DNA of 34,265 nt from SAR116 cluster bacterium AG-426-A06 (GTDB taxonomy: Bacteria; Pseudomonadota; Alphaproteobacteria; Puniceispirillales; Marisalimonadaceae): the NCBI GenBank assembly GCA_003210115.1, contig QCNM01000011.1, forward strand, positions 1-34,265, written 5' to 3'. Each line of letters starts with the position of its first letter. Position 1 is the first letter of the stretch. The notes below the pieces were generated by a model. The model was given only the letters and a program-made list of their open reading frames with translations. It was not told the DNA's origin and made no database searches. A program made the translations under genes and the position numbers. Below, piece by piece: positions 25,121 through 32,699 of this stretch.

Positions 25121-25141
25121 AATTTATGGATTTCATAAATT
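25121..25141 (-). terminator. Candidate hairpin terminator after the ACMSD-like gene
   Basis: AATTTATG (25121-25128) and CATAAATT (25134-25141) form a perfect 8-bp stem with a 5-base loop. Read leftward, the stem runs into five T residues, so it could end the amidohydrolase transcript, whose stop is at 25159. The stem is weak (almost all A-T). It also sits about 60 bases before the TTG start of the Gfo/Idh gene, so an operator role is equally possible. Confidence 0.4.
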
Positions 25142-25158
25142 AAAATGATTTCACTGTA

Positions 25159-26223
25159 TTAAATACTTATTTTTAATAATTTAGCTATATTATCACCGGT
25201 TATTTTTCTTTTATCTTCATCAGTCAATCCAACAGTTTCTATAACATGTTGAATTGGATTGTCTTCAGCCATATCATAAGGATAATCTGTTCCCATGATA
25301 ATGTTATCAGAGCTAAATGTATCAACTAAATATTTTAATTGTTCATAACTAAAAACAACTGTATCAAAATATAATTTCTTTAAATATGAAGTAGGGGGCT
25401 TGTTAATTAATAGACGACAATCAGGCCTTGCTCCCCATGCATGGTCAATTCTTCCAGAATAAGCTGGCAAATAACCACCACCATGAGCAACAAATATTTT
25501 TAAATTTGGAAATTTTTCTAATGTTCCATCAAAAATTAAGTGATGTAAAGCTACTGTCGTGTCTAATGGATTTCCAATTACATTATTAAAGTAATGATCT
25601 TTAATTCTATCACCTTGGGGATATCCATTAGGATGTAAAAAAATTAATGTATCATGCTTTTGAGCCATCTCCCAAACCGGATCATGAATTGGATCTGATA
25701 ATTCATGACCATCAACTGTTCCTAACACTTGAAAGCCTTTTAAGCCAAGTTCTTTAATGCCTCTTTCCATTTCACGAGCAGCCGCATCGCCATCTTGCAT
25801 AGGGAGTGTTCCAAGAGCTAAAAACCTATCAGGTCTTTTTTCAGCTGTTTTGGATAATGTATTATTAATAATTTGAATAGCTTTATGACCCTTGCTATTT
25901 CTTATTGCGTAATATGCTTGAAATGGAACTGGAATAAGTAATTGTATATCAATACCTTGCCTATCCATATCTTTAAGTCTTTGACCTAAATCTGTTAAAT
26001 GTAAGGCACGGTCTTTAGCTTGTTGCTGATTTTGCTTTGAGGTAATTTCGTTTGTTGTTTTAAAAGCAGGAACTTGCATAGGATCAAATAAATCTGATAC
26101 TAAGTCAGCAGCTTCTTGTACATGTAAATGACAATGTGCATCAATTGTTTTGTTTGAAGTATAATTAACTTTTTTATCTGATTTCTGACGACCAGCAGTT
26201 GGTCCGTAAGGCCTTAATTCCAC
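25159..26223 (-). CDS. ACMSD-like amidohydrolase (COG2159)
   Basis: TIM-barrel metalloenzyme of 354 residues resembling aminocarboxymuconate-semialdehyde decarboxylase and related decarboxylases, hydratases and hydrolases. Metal-site residues visible are H30 and H32 (IDAHCHLHV), His in FLHPNGYP, His in FVAHGGGYLPAYSGR and Asp in MGTDYPYDM. The FPNLKIFVAHGGG segment is diagnostic of the group. The start chosen is GTG 26223, with GGAGG five bases upstream; TTG 26235 would place that ribosome site inside the gene. It is divergent from the flavoenzyme at 26306 (82 bases), so the two may share control. No other kynurenine or aromatic ring-cleavage gene is present, so substrate and reaction stay open. 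Confidence 0.88.
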   Translation of the reverse strand: MELRPYGPTAGRQKSDKKVNYTSNKTIDAHCHLHVQEAADLVSDLFDPMQVPAFKTTNEITSKQNQQQAKDRALHLTDLGQRLKDMDRQGIDIQLLIPVPFQAYYAIRNSKGHKAIQIINNTLSKTAEKRPDRFLALGTLPMQDGDAAAREMERGIKELGLKGFQVLGTVDGHELSDPIHDPVWEMAQKHDTLIFLHPNGYPQGDRIKDHYFNNVIGNPLDTTVALHHLIFDGTLEKFPNLKIFVAHGGGYLPAYSGRIDHAWGARPDCRLLINKPPTSYLKKLYFDTVVFSYEQLKYLVDTFSSDNIIMGTDYPYDMAEDNPIQHVIETVGLTDEDKRKITGDNIAKLLKISI

Positions 26224-26305
26224 AATTTCCTCCAAATGATTGTTTTTATATATTATAAATGATTTTATTCTATGAACTAAACAATTTTTTATTATACTAA
26301 ATATT

Positions 26306-27301
26306 ATGAAATTTGGTTTATTTGGCAGCGCTAAATCAGCGCCTATTGATTCAGATATAGATAGTGCAGCTGGTTATAATGATTGGATAGAATTCAATCA
26401 AGAAGCAGAAAAATTAGGTTATTACAGTACTTTTACTGTAGAACATCACTTTACTGGACTGGGTCAAGTTTCTGCATCAATCAGTTTATTAACCTTTTTA
26501 GCAGCAAAAACCTCCACTATAAGACTTGGAACAGCAGTCATGGCTCTTCCTTGGCATAACCCAATATTATTAGCAGAACAAGCTTCGACTTTAGATTTAT
26601 TATCTGGAGGAAGGTTAGATTTTGGTGTCGGGAAGGGATATAGATATAACGAATTTCATGGATTTGATATTAATATGGATGAAGCCCATGAAAGATATGA
26701 TGATTGTCTTCAAATAATTTTAAAGTGTTGGAATGAAAAAAAAAAATGGAATTATAAAAGTCAATATTGGACATTCAATGACGTAATTGTAGAACCACCT
26801 TGTACACAAAAACCTCATCCGCCAATTTGGATGGCAGCAGGCAATTTTGATTCCATTAAAACAGTTGCGCAACAAAAATGTAATTTATTACTAGATCAAT
26901 TCTCTCCTGTTTCTACTGTAATAGAGAGAGTAAAAATATTTAATGATGAATTAAATAGCCTTGGAATAAAGAACGAACCGCAAATTGCATTAGCCAGAGC
27001 AATGTATATAGCTAAAGATGAAAAAGAAAAAGAAGAGATTATACAAAAAAGGTTAAAAGCAAGAGAAAATGTGGATAAATTGTCCCAAAGACCTGATGGT
27101 AATAACAAATCAAGCATAATGGAACATAAGGGTACTGATGAAGCTTATAATGGAGCTTTAATTGGGACAAAAGAAGAAATAATTGATAGAATTTATGAAT
27201 TAAAAGAAGGTGGTATTAATTATATTCTTTTAGTTGACAATGGTGGCGGAATAAAAGGACTTGATAGATTTGCAAATGAAATAATGCCTTCAATACATTA
27301 G
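26306..27301 (+). CDS. LLM-class (luciferase-like) flavin-dependent oxidoreductase
   Basis: Bacterial-luciferase-like monooxygenase of 331 residues (PF00296), which uses reduced FMN and oxygen. Diagnostic stretches: STFTVEHHFTG (39-49), IRLGTAVMALPWHNPILLAE (73-92), the nearby LLSGGRLDFGVGKGYRYNEF, and the phosphate-region PPIWMAAGNFDSI. The C-terminal ALIGTKEEIIDRI is also typical. It would need a flavin reductase in trans; none is in the window. Substrates of the family range from aldehydes to sulfonates, so none is assigned. It begins close downstream of a TATACT box (26293-26298) with no clear Shine-Dalgarno site, so the message could be nearly leaderless. A cupin and a small lipoprotein follow on the same strand. 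Confidence 0.9.
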   Translation: MKFGLFGSAKSAPIDSDIDSAAGYNDWIEFNQEAEKLGYYSTFTVEHHFTGLGQVSASISLLTFLAAKTSTIRLGTAVMALPWHNPILLAEQASTLDLLSGGRLDFGVGKGYRYNEFHGFDINMDEAHERYDDCLQIILKCWNEKKKWNYKSQYWTFNDVIVEPPCTQKPHPPIWMAAGNFDSIKTVAQQKCNLLLDQFSPVSTVIERVKIFNDELNSLGIKNEPQIALARAMYIAKDEKEKEEIIQKRLKARENVDKLSQRPDGNNKSSIMEHKGTDEAYNGALIGTKEEIIDRIYELKEGGINYILLVDNGGGIKGLDRFANEIMPSIH

Positions 27302-27327
27302 TAAATCTTTAAAAATTGGAGTATGAT

Positions 27328-27693
27328 ATGAAATTTAAAATTACTAGAGCAAATGAAAATAAATTCGAATCCGGATTAAGAGGGTTTTTTGAATATAAAA
27401 ATTTAGGTATTGAAGAAGCTACATCTGGAAATTTTGGTGCAAATGTTATTAAAGCAGTTGAAGGTAAACATGCTAATGGTGAGTGGCATTATCATAAAGT
27501 TGATTTTCAAATGGTTTATATTCTTAAAGGAACAGTTAAATTTGAATATAAAGGGCAGGGTGAGTTTACTTTATATCCTGGTGATGTAGTTTATCAACCA
27601 CCTGAAATTCATCATAGAGAAATAGAACATTCAGATGATTTAGAATTAATTGAGATAACTAGTCCATCAGAATTTAAAACTATAAAATTATAA
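27328..27693 (+). CDS. Single-domain cupin
   Basis: 121-residue beta-barrel protein with one cupin domain (PF07883 type). Motif 1 is seen at 51-68, G-E-W-H-Y-H then QMVYILKG, giving metal ligands H54 and H56; the usual Glu is Gln61. Motif 2 is PGDVVYQPPEIHH, with the third His. The domain can bind a metal and act as an isomerase, dioxygenase or small-molecule sensor; none is supported specifically. The start is ATG 27328 with TTGGAG six bases before it; the TTG four codons upstream overlaps that site and was rejected. It lies 26 bases after the flavoenzyme and 11 bases before a small lipoprotein, probably one operon. Confidence 0.85.
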   Translation: MKFKITRANENKFESGLRGFFEYKNLGIEEATSGNFGANVIKAVEGKHANGEWHYHKVDFQMVYILKGTVKFEYKGQGEFTLYPGDVVYQPPEIHHREIEHSDDLELIEITSPSEFKTIKL

Positions 27694-27704
27694 AAGGAGG
27701 TAAT

Positions 27705-27893
27705 ATGAAGAAAATAAAATTGATATTCACAATTGGTTTTAGCTCTATACTTTTATCTAGTTGTGCATCATATAACGAAATGGCTCCCAATTGGGCTAAA
27801 ATATGTTCAGACCCTGTTGATAAATCTAAAGCGGCATGGTACAAACCATGTAATTTATCTGCCCCAAAATTTGACAAAATATTTAAAGACTAA
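27705..27893 (+). CDS. Small Cys-containing lipoprotein (62 aa)
   Basis: No family recognised. The first 20 residues are a lipoprotein signal with lipobox LLSSC, so Cys20 should carry the lipid. The mature part is only about 43 residues, with two further cysteines (KICSD and YKPCN) able to form a disulfide, two Trp (PNWAK, AAWYKP) and a basic tail. It is very likely real: AAAAGGAGG lies a few bases before the ATG, one of the best ribosome sites in the window, and the gene directly follows the cupin. It may be a small envelope protein expressed with the flavoenzyme and cupin. No function is assigned. Confidence 0.78.
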   Translation: MKKIKLIFTIGFSSILLSSCASYNEMAPNWAKICSDPVDKSKAAWYKPCNLSAPKFDKIFKD

Positions 27894-28134
27894 TTATTTA
27901 TTAATATTTTATACATAGGAACATATTTTGCCATTTCGATTAGATTAATTAAGATTTTTGTTGATTTAAATTAAAAAATTTAAATTTAAAGTGTAAGAAT
28001 TAAGAAATTGTAGATATAATTAAAACTTTTTTATAAATAGGAAAGTCATATCTTTAATCTAACCTAAACAATCTTAACGATAAAGTTAATGACGATTTTT
28101 TGTTGATTAATACATTGTGAGTTTTTTTAATATT

Positions 28135-28334
28135 TTTTCAGCAAACTGATCTTTTGTTGGAGATAAGCTTGTATTAAATTATCAGAAATGTTAGGTAATG
28201 ATAGAAATGCAAGAGTTATTAAAAATGAATTAAATAATATTTAAAATAACCCAAACCTAAATATTAAAAATGATTTAACATTTCCTTTAAATGTAATGTT
28301 AATAGAAAAATTAAATACTAACTTTGCTGTATGA
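28135..28334 (+). pseudogene. Possible remnant of a protein-coding gene
   Basis: Three protein-like pieces follow one another but are broken by stops and a frame change. One frame at 28150-28176 reads SFVGDKLVL. Another frame from 28167 reads IKLSEMLGNDRNARVIKNEL up to TAA at 28242. The same frame then continues with NNPNLNIKND and FPLNVMLIEKLNTNFAV to TGA at 28334. The amino-acid mix is more protein-like than chance AT-rich sequence. No family was recognised, and no upstream part is visible, so this may be only the decayed 3' end of a gene. Confidence 0.3.
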
Positions 28335-28384
28335 AACAAAAAAAATATAAGATATTCTTAAAATTAATTTATTCTCTTTATTTA

Positions 28385-28423
28385 TTTGACATAAAATATT
28401 TCAAGTTATCATTTTATGTTAAA
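28385..28423. repeat. Hairpin with 13-bp arms in the gene-free stretch
   Basis: TTTGACATAAAAT (28385-28397) can pair with ATTTTATGTTAAA (28411-28423), with 12 Watson-Crick pairs, one G-U pair and a 13-base loop. No T-run follows on either strand, so an intrinsic terminator is unlikely. It could be a structured RNA element, a protein-binding site, or a remnant of the decayed gene just upstream. Confidence 0.4.
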
Positions 28424-28656
28424 AATCAGTATGTTATTTTTAAAAACTCATATAGATATTAACTTTATTGTATCTAGGATAAAAAACCAAAAATATTCTT
28501 TATCAAATTTCAATATATATTTATTACATTTTATTAGGTTTATCTATAAATCTTTAAATCTCTAGCTATTTAATAATTATATAAAACTATAACTCTTGTC
28601 TTTTATAAAAGAAAATAATATTAATAAATAATAACTTTAATTTATTAACAAATAAT

Positions 28657-29613
28657 ATGTTTAAAATTCTTGCTTGTCCATTTTGTAAAAATGATTTAGC
28701 AAAAAAGACCAAAAAACTTTTGTGTAGATCGTGTAATAAAGCATTTGAAATTAAAAATGAAGTTCCAATATTACTTTCAGGAGTTAAAACTGACAGTTAT
28801 AGTCAGTACTGGGATAAAGGTTGGCAAAGTCGTTTTGAAAAGGGTGACCAGTGTTTTCATAAAGAAAATAATACTAATTATTATAATACGATAAAAAAGT
28901 TAACGAAATTTTGTAAAGATATGAAAACACCTGTATCATCTATTAAAGTTCAATCAAAACATAAGAATATACTAAATATAGGTTGTGGCATGAATGAGGC
29001 ACCTGTTATTACAATGATGGGTGTAAATAATTATATTGGAATTGATTATAGTTATACAGCAGCGAAATCAAGTCTAGAAAGTATAAAAAAACTTGGTGGA
29101 AATGGAATAACAATTCAAGCAAATGCTGAAACACTTCCAATTAAAACAAAATCTATCGATCAAGTTTACTCAAGTGGTGTTTTACATCACACTCCTAATA
29201 TTGTTGTAACTTTAAACGAAATATATAGAGTTTTAAAACCAGGAGGGATTGGTGTTATTGGGTTATATAGTAAATTTTCACCTAAATTCATTACTGCAAA
29301 TATAATTGGATATTTAAAATTTGCTATAACTCGTAAAGGTAAAGGTTGGTATTCATTTACAGAGGGTTCCTGGTCTACTAATGGGTCACTAAACCCATGG
29401 ACAAAGACATTTTCAAAAAAACAAGTTCTTTTAATGTTTAAAAAATATAATTACTCAAACATTAAGATAAGATCAATAGGATTTCAGTGGGGTGATGTTT
29501 TTCCAATTTTTGGAAAATATTTTGCAAAAACATTAATTGGGAAAAAAACTGCTTCATATTTAAAAGATAAATTAGGTAGTATGTTTGTTATTACATTTCT
29601 TAACAAAAATTAA
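28657..29613 (+). CDS. SAM-dependent methyltransferase with N-terminal zinc ribbon (Trm112-like)
   Basis: 318 residues. A Trm112-like zinc ribbon at the N-terminus has C7, C10 (CPFC) and C23, C26 (CRSC). It is followed by a class I methyltransferase domain with motif I LNIGCGMNEA (about 108-117), the acidic GIDYS, DQVYSSGVLHHTP (motif IV) and VLKPGGIGVIG. This layout is shared by enzymes that modify metabolites, lipids or glycans; the C-terminal 100 residues (Trp/Tyr/Lys-rich, WSTNGSLNPWTKTFS) are not assigned. It is preceded by the gene-free stretch and convergent with the TPR-methyltransferase gene, so it is probably alone. Surface-glycan modification is one possibility, given the TylF-like neighbour (inference). 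Confidence 0.85.
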   Translation: MFKILACPFCKNDLAKKTKKLLCRSCNKAFEIKNEVPILLSGVKTDSYSQYWDKGWQSRFEKGDQCFHKENNTNYYNTIKKLTKFCKDMKTPVSSIKVQSKHKNILNIGCGMNEAPVITMMGVNNYIGIDYSYTAAKSSLESIKKLGGNGITIQANAETLPIKTKSIDQVYSSGVLHHTPNIVVTLNEIYRVLKPGGIGVIGLYSKFSPKFITANIIGYLKFAITRKGKGWYSFTEGSWSTNGSLNPWTKTFSKKQVLLMFKKYNYSNIKIRSIGFQWGDVFPIFGKYFAKTLIGKKTASYLKDKLGSMFVITFLNKN

Positions 29614-29722
29614 AATTTTATTTGTTTTTGTATTTATTTGTCGCATAATATATATTATGAAACTTGTACTATATAATAAAACTAATAATATTGTATAATA
29701 GCACAACATTACTTTTACAATA

Positions 29723-29758
29723 TGCACATCTATCATTAATAATATGATCAATTGTGCA
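29723..29758. terminator. Candidate bidirectional hairpin between convergent methyltransferase genes
   Basis: TGCACA (29723-29728) pairs with TGTGCA (29753-29758), and inside it ATCAT (29732-29736) pairs with ATGAT (29744-29748) around a TAATAAT loop. It sits just before the stop of the leftward TPR gene and about 110 bases after the rightward methyltransferase stop. No strong T-run follows, so termination is only suggested. Confidence 0.35.
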
Positions 29759-29762
29759 TTTA

Positions 29763-31094
29763 TCAAAAGCCAACTAACTTAATAGCAACTTGTTTTGTAT
29801 AAAATGATATGGCAATTACCTGATAGCTTAAATTGTTAAGAGAACAAAACTCATTCAATGCTTTAAACTCGTCATTTTCCCAACTTTCATTCATTAAAAA
29901 CTCATCAAAAATTAAAATAGTATCTTTGTTCATAACTCTTTTTGAATAATTTAGAGCGCAGATTGTTGAAGAATATAAGTCTGCATCAAAATTCATAACT
30001 GATGCAATAGGACGACTTTTAGAGAAAAAAAGTGGTAAGGTATCCTCAAATTTTCCTTTAATAAATTCTCCCCCCTTAATTTTGGGAGTCATTCCATCAC
30101 TTGAATAAGAACCTTTTTTTTCAGAACGACCACCAACGTTCCAATCTTCTGGCAAACCTTCAAAAGTATCAAAACCATAACCTTTTTTAAAAGACTTAAT
30201 AAGATATTTAAATGATGAGGCCCTCCATACCCCAAACTCATAGAAAGGTTTTGAGACTATACTTTTTTTTATGATAGCGTCAAAAAAATGCCATCTATTA
30301 AAATATAATTCAGGAAGATTTGGCAGACTAAAAACCCAAGCATATGAACGCATGTATGGATGTTTTTTTAAGTTAGATTGTTTTAGAGTATTAAAACTAT
30401 ATTTATCACCTTGATAATATCTTAACGCTGCCTTTGTTATTCTCGCTTGTATGTGATTTTTTGCTACTTTTAAACATTCATCAATATAATATTCAGCACT
30501 ATTTAAAGACCTTTGAATTCCATGAAGATTCCAAAATGCATCAACAAAATTAGGTTTTAATTTAATAGCTTTTAAGAAATTTAATTCAGCTTGTTTTGAT
30601 TTGCCAATAGCTTGTAAAGTAATTCCCAGTCCATTTAGTGCCTCAACAAAATTAGGTTTTAGTGATATCGCTTTATCAAAGCAAGTAATAGAATCTTCAA
30701 GTCTGCCTAATTCTTTATATGTAATACCTAAATTACTATAAGCTTCAGCTAGATTAGGATCTATTAATATTGCTTTTTCATAACTAGCTTTGGCATCTTT
30801 AAACCTACCTAAAACTTGCAACGTATTAGCTAAGTTATTGTGTGCAACTGCATCTTGAGGTGATAACAATACTGCCGTTTGATTAACTTTTACTGCTTCC
30901 TCATATTTACCAGTCATTCCATAAATCACACCTAATACTTTCCAACCAAACGGGTGTTTAGGGAACTCTCTTGTCATTGATAAAGAGAGTTGTTCAGCTT
31001 GTAAAATTTGACCTTTTTCGTAACACTTTAACAAATTATTAATTTGTTTTTGAGATGGACTCATACTAAGAGCATTTTTATATTCTTTTCCCAT
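29763..31094 (-). CDS. TPR-repeat protein with C-terminal TylF-like methyltransferase domain
   Basis: 443 residues. The N-terminal half (about 20-190) holds about five 34-residue TPR units, with the usual Trp/Leu, Gly, Ala and Pro positions (NLGITYKELGRLEDSITCFD, for example). The C-terminal half (about 265-443) resembles the TylF/macrocin O-methyltransferase fold (PF05711). It has YEFGVWRASSF as the SAM loop, GFDTFEGLPEDW, the metal-type acidic DADLYSST and ILIFDEF. TPR plus methyltransferase fusions in marine alphaproteobacteria are often near glycan genes, but none are here beyond the zinc-ribbon methyltransferase. Substrate unknown; a sugar or protein-bound glycan is plausible (inference). 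It lies 28 bases after the MBL gene on the same strand and may be the tail of the metG operon. Confidence 0.8.
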   Translation of the reverse strand: MGKEYKNALSMSPSQKQINNLLKCYEKGQILQAEQLSLSMTREFPKHPFGWKVLGVIYGMTGKYEEAVKVNQTAVLLSPQDAVAHNNLANTLQVLGRFKDAKASYEKAILIDPNLAEAYSNLGITYKELGRLEDSITCFDKAISLKPNFVEALNGLGITLQAIGKSKQAELNFLKAIKLKPNFVDAFWNLHGIQRSLNSAEYYIDECLKVAKNHIQARITKAALRYYQGDKYSFNTLKQSNLKKHPYMRSYAWVFSLPNLPELYFNRWHFFDAIIKKSIVSKPFYEFGVWRASSFKYLIKSFKKGYGFDTFEGLPEDWNVGGRSEKKGSYSSDGMTPKIKGGEFIKGKFEDTLPLFFSKSRPIASVMNFDADLYSSTICALNYSKRVMNKDTILIFDEFLMNESWENDEFKALNEFCSLNNLSYQVIAISFYTKQVAIKLVGF

Positions 31095-31122
31095 TCTGTG
31101 TAATATTTATCATGAAACTAAA

Positions 31123-31899
31123 CTATATTTTAAATGACATATTATCATATGCTGGCTCAACATTCTGAGGACAAAGACTTAAAACACTATCATGGTCACT
31201 ATCAGGACTTAAATGTGTTAGAAATGCTTTTTTTGGTTTAAGCTCTTTAATCCAACTAAATGTAAGATCAAAATGTGCATGAGCTATGTGTGGTCTAGAC
31301 CTTAAACCTGTAATGACCAAAGTATCTAAATTTCTTAATTGATTAAAACTATTTTCAGGAAAATCAACTACATCTGTACAATATGCAAATTTATCATTAA
31401 TAATAAGACCAATCGTATCTATGACACCATGATGTTGTTTAATTGTTTTAATATTAATACCATTTAAGTTAATTTCATCATAATAACTTAATATTTTAAT
31501 GCTCATAGGTGGTTTGAAGTAAGATTGAGATTTTTCATTTTTTTTAAAAAGATAGTCAAATCTTTTTAATAAAAATGTTGCAGTTCTTTCTATAGTATAA
31601 ATGTTTATCTTTTCTTGTTTAGGAAAATAAAATGGTCTTAATTCATCTAATCCTGATATATGGTCTGCGTGTTCATGTGTAATTATTATGGCATTTAATC
31701 CATCTAAATTATGACCAATTAATTGGTTTTTGATATCTGGCCCAGCATCAATCAAAATATTTGTATCATTAGTTTGAATTAAGACAGAACATCTTTGTCT
31801 TATATTTTTAGGGTTATCTGGATTACATTTACCCCAACCTAGTTGACCTAATGAAGGTATTCCAACTGAAGTTCCTGTTCCTAATAATGTTATCTTCAT
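31123..31899 (-). CDS. MBL-fold hydrolase, PhnP/RNase Z-like
   Basis: 258-residue metallo-beta-lactamase-fold phosphodiesterase-type enzyme. The N-terminal LLGTGTSVGIPS (5-16) is typical of the PhnP/RNase Z group. The metal motif THEHADH has H75, H77, D79 and H80, with further ligands in KQHHGVIDT, YCTDVVDFP and HAHFDLTF. In alphaproteobacteria this gene commonly follows metG and tatD, and its exact substrate is unknown, with cyclic phosphodiesters or RNA ends the usual guesses. The start is ATG 31899, which forms an ATGA overlap with the tatD stop and has GGAAAGA upstream; TTG 31911 would extend the overlap and was rejected. Confidence 0.9.
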   Translation of the reverse strand: MKITLLGTGTSVGIPSLGQLGWGKCNPDNPKNIRQRCSVLIQTNDTNILIDAGPDIKNQLIGHNLDGLNAIIITHEHADHISGLDELRPFYFPKQEKINIYTIERTATFLLKRFDYLFKKNEKSQSYFKPPMSIKILSYYDEINLNGINIKTIKQHHGVIDTIGLIINDKFAYCTDVVDFPENSFNQLRNLDTLVITGLRSRPHIAHAHFDLTFSWIKELKPKKAFLTHLSPDSDHDSVLSLCPQNVEPAYDNMSFKI

Positions 31900-32699
31900 T
31901 TTTCTTTCCAAAGTTTAATTTTATCATAAATAGTAAGAGAATTATCATATAAAATTTTACTTAATTCTAAAAAGTTTATATCTCTTAACTTAGATAAAAA
32001 TTGGGCTGTATGAATACAGTTTTTAGGTTCATTAATTGAACCTCTTACTGGACTTGGAGCTAAATAAGGTGAATCTGTTTCAACTAAAATTTTATTTATT
32101 GGTATGTTTTTAGCAATTTTTTGAATATTTTTTGCAGAATTGAATGTCAATATACCAGAGAAGGAAATAAAGAAATCTAAATCAAGTCCACAATAAGCCA
32201 ATTCTTCTCCTGAGCTAAAGCAATGAAGAATTGCTTTAAACGAACCATTTTTATATTCTGACTTAAGTATTTCGATCATATCATTATCTGCATCTCTTGA
32301 ATGAATTACCATTGGTAAATTAGTAGATCTTGCAACATTAATTTGAACTTCTAATGATCTTTTTTGTAATGACATATTTTCTTTATTATAATAATAATCT
32401 AAACCACCCTCTCCTATCCCAACACATTTTTTATGTGAAGAGTAATTTTTAATAAACTCATGATCATCAAATTGTTTATCTTTGTGAGCTTCATTTGGAT
32501 GAACGCCGACAGTAAAAAATACTTCTTTATATTGTTCAGAAATTTCTTTAATAGAATTGATACGACTTAAGTTAGTCGATATTGTGACCATATCTGAGAC
32601 ATTATTAATCCTAGCATCTTTAATGACTTGATCTAATCTAGTATTTAGTTCTTTAAAATCTAAATGGCAATGTGTATCAATAATTTTAATATTGCTCAT
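31896..32699 (-). CDS. tatD: TatD-family metal-dependent deoxyribonuclease
   Basis: 267-residue TIM-barrel hydrolase with 3'-5' DNase activity known for family members, linked to DNA-fragment degradation and repair. Metal ligands visible: H10 and H12 (DTHCHLD), Glu in IGEGGLDYYY, His in VIHSRDAD, His in LHCFSSG and Asp in VETDSPYLAPSP. All family signatures are intact. It is translationally coupled at both ends: its ATG overlaps the metG TGA (ATGA at 32699-32696), and its TGA overlaps the MBL ATG. The gene order metG-tatD-MBL is common in alphaproteobacteria. Symbol given by family; the exact paralogue (TatD or YcfH-type) is not separable here. Confidence 0.93.
   Translation of the reverse strand: MSNIKIIDTHCHLDFKELNTRLDQVIKDARINNVSDMVTISTNLSRINSIKEISEQYKEVFFTVGVHPNEAHKDKQFDDHEFIKNYSSHKKCVGIGEGGLDYYYNKENMSLQKRSLEVQINVARSTNLPMVIHSRDADNDMIEILKSEYKNGSFKAILHCFSSGEELAYCGLDLDFFISFSGILTFNSAKNIQKIAKNIPINKILVETDSPYLAPSPVRGSINEPKNCIHTAQFLSKLRDINFLELSKILYDNSLTIYDKIKLWKEK

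Larger units (their letters stand above)
27894..28656. other. Gene-free AT-rich stretch of 763 bases
   Basis: No intact gene of 60 codons or more was found on either strand. It separates the metabolic genes from the methyltransferase and housekeeping block. It holds a possible decayed reading frame (28135-28334), a 13-bp-arm hairpin (28385-28423), and a 14-base palindrome (28599-28612) about 45 bases before the next gene, whose promoter must also be here. No tRNA, known riboswitch or mobile-element end was recognised. Confidence 0.6.

Noticed and set aside
27894-28656. CRISPR array, tRNA or riboswitch in the gene-free stretch
   Set aside because: No regularly spaced repeats, cloverleaf elements or known aptamer core were seen.
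29644-29659. A perfect 16-base palindrome CATAATATATATTATG
   Set aside because: Almost entirely A/T, so likely by chance at this composition; no neighbouring copy or T-run.
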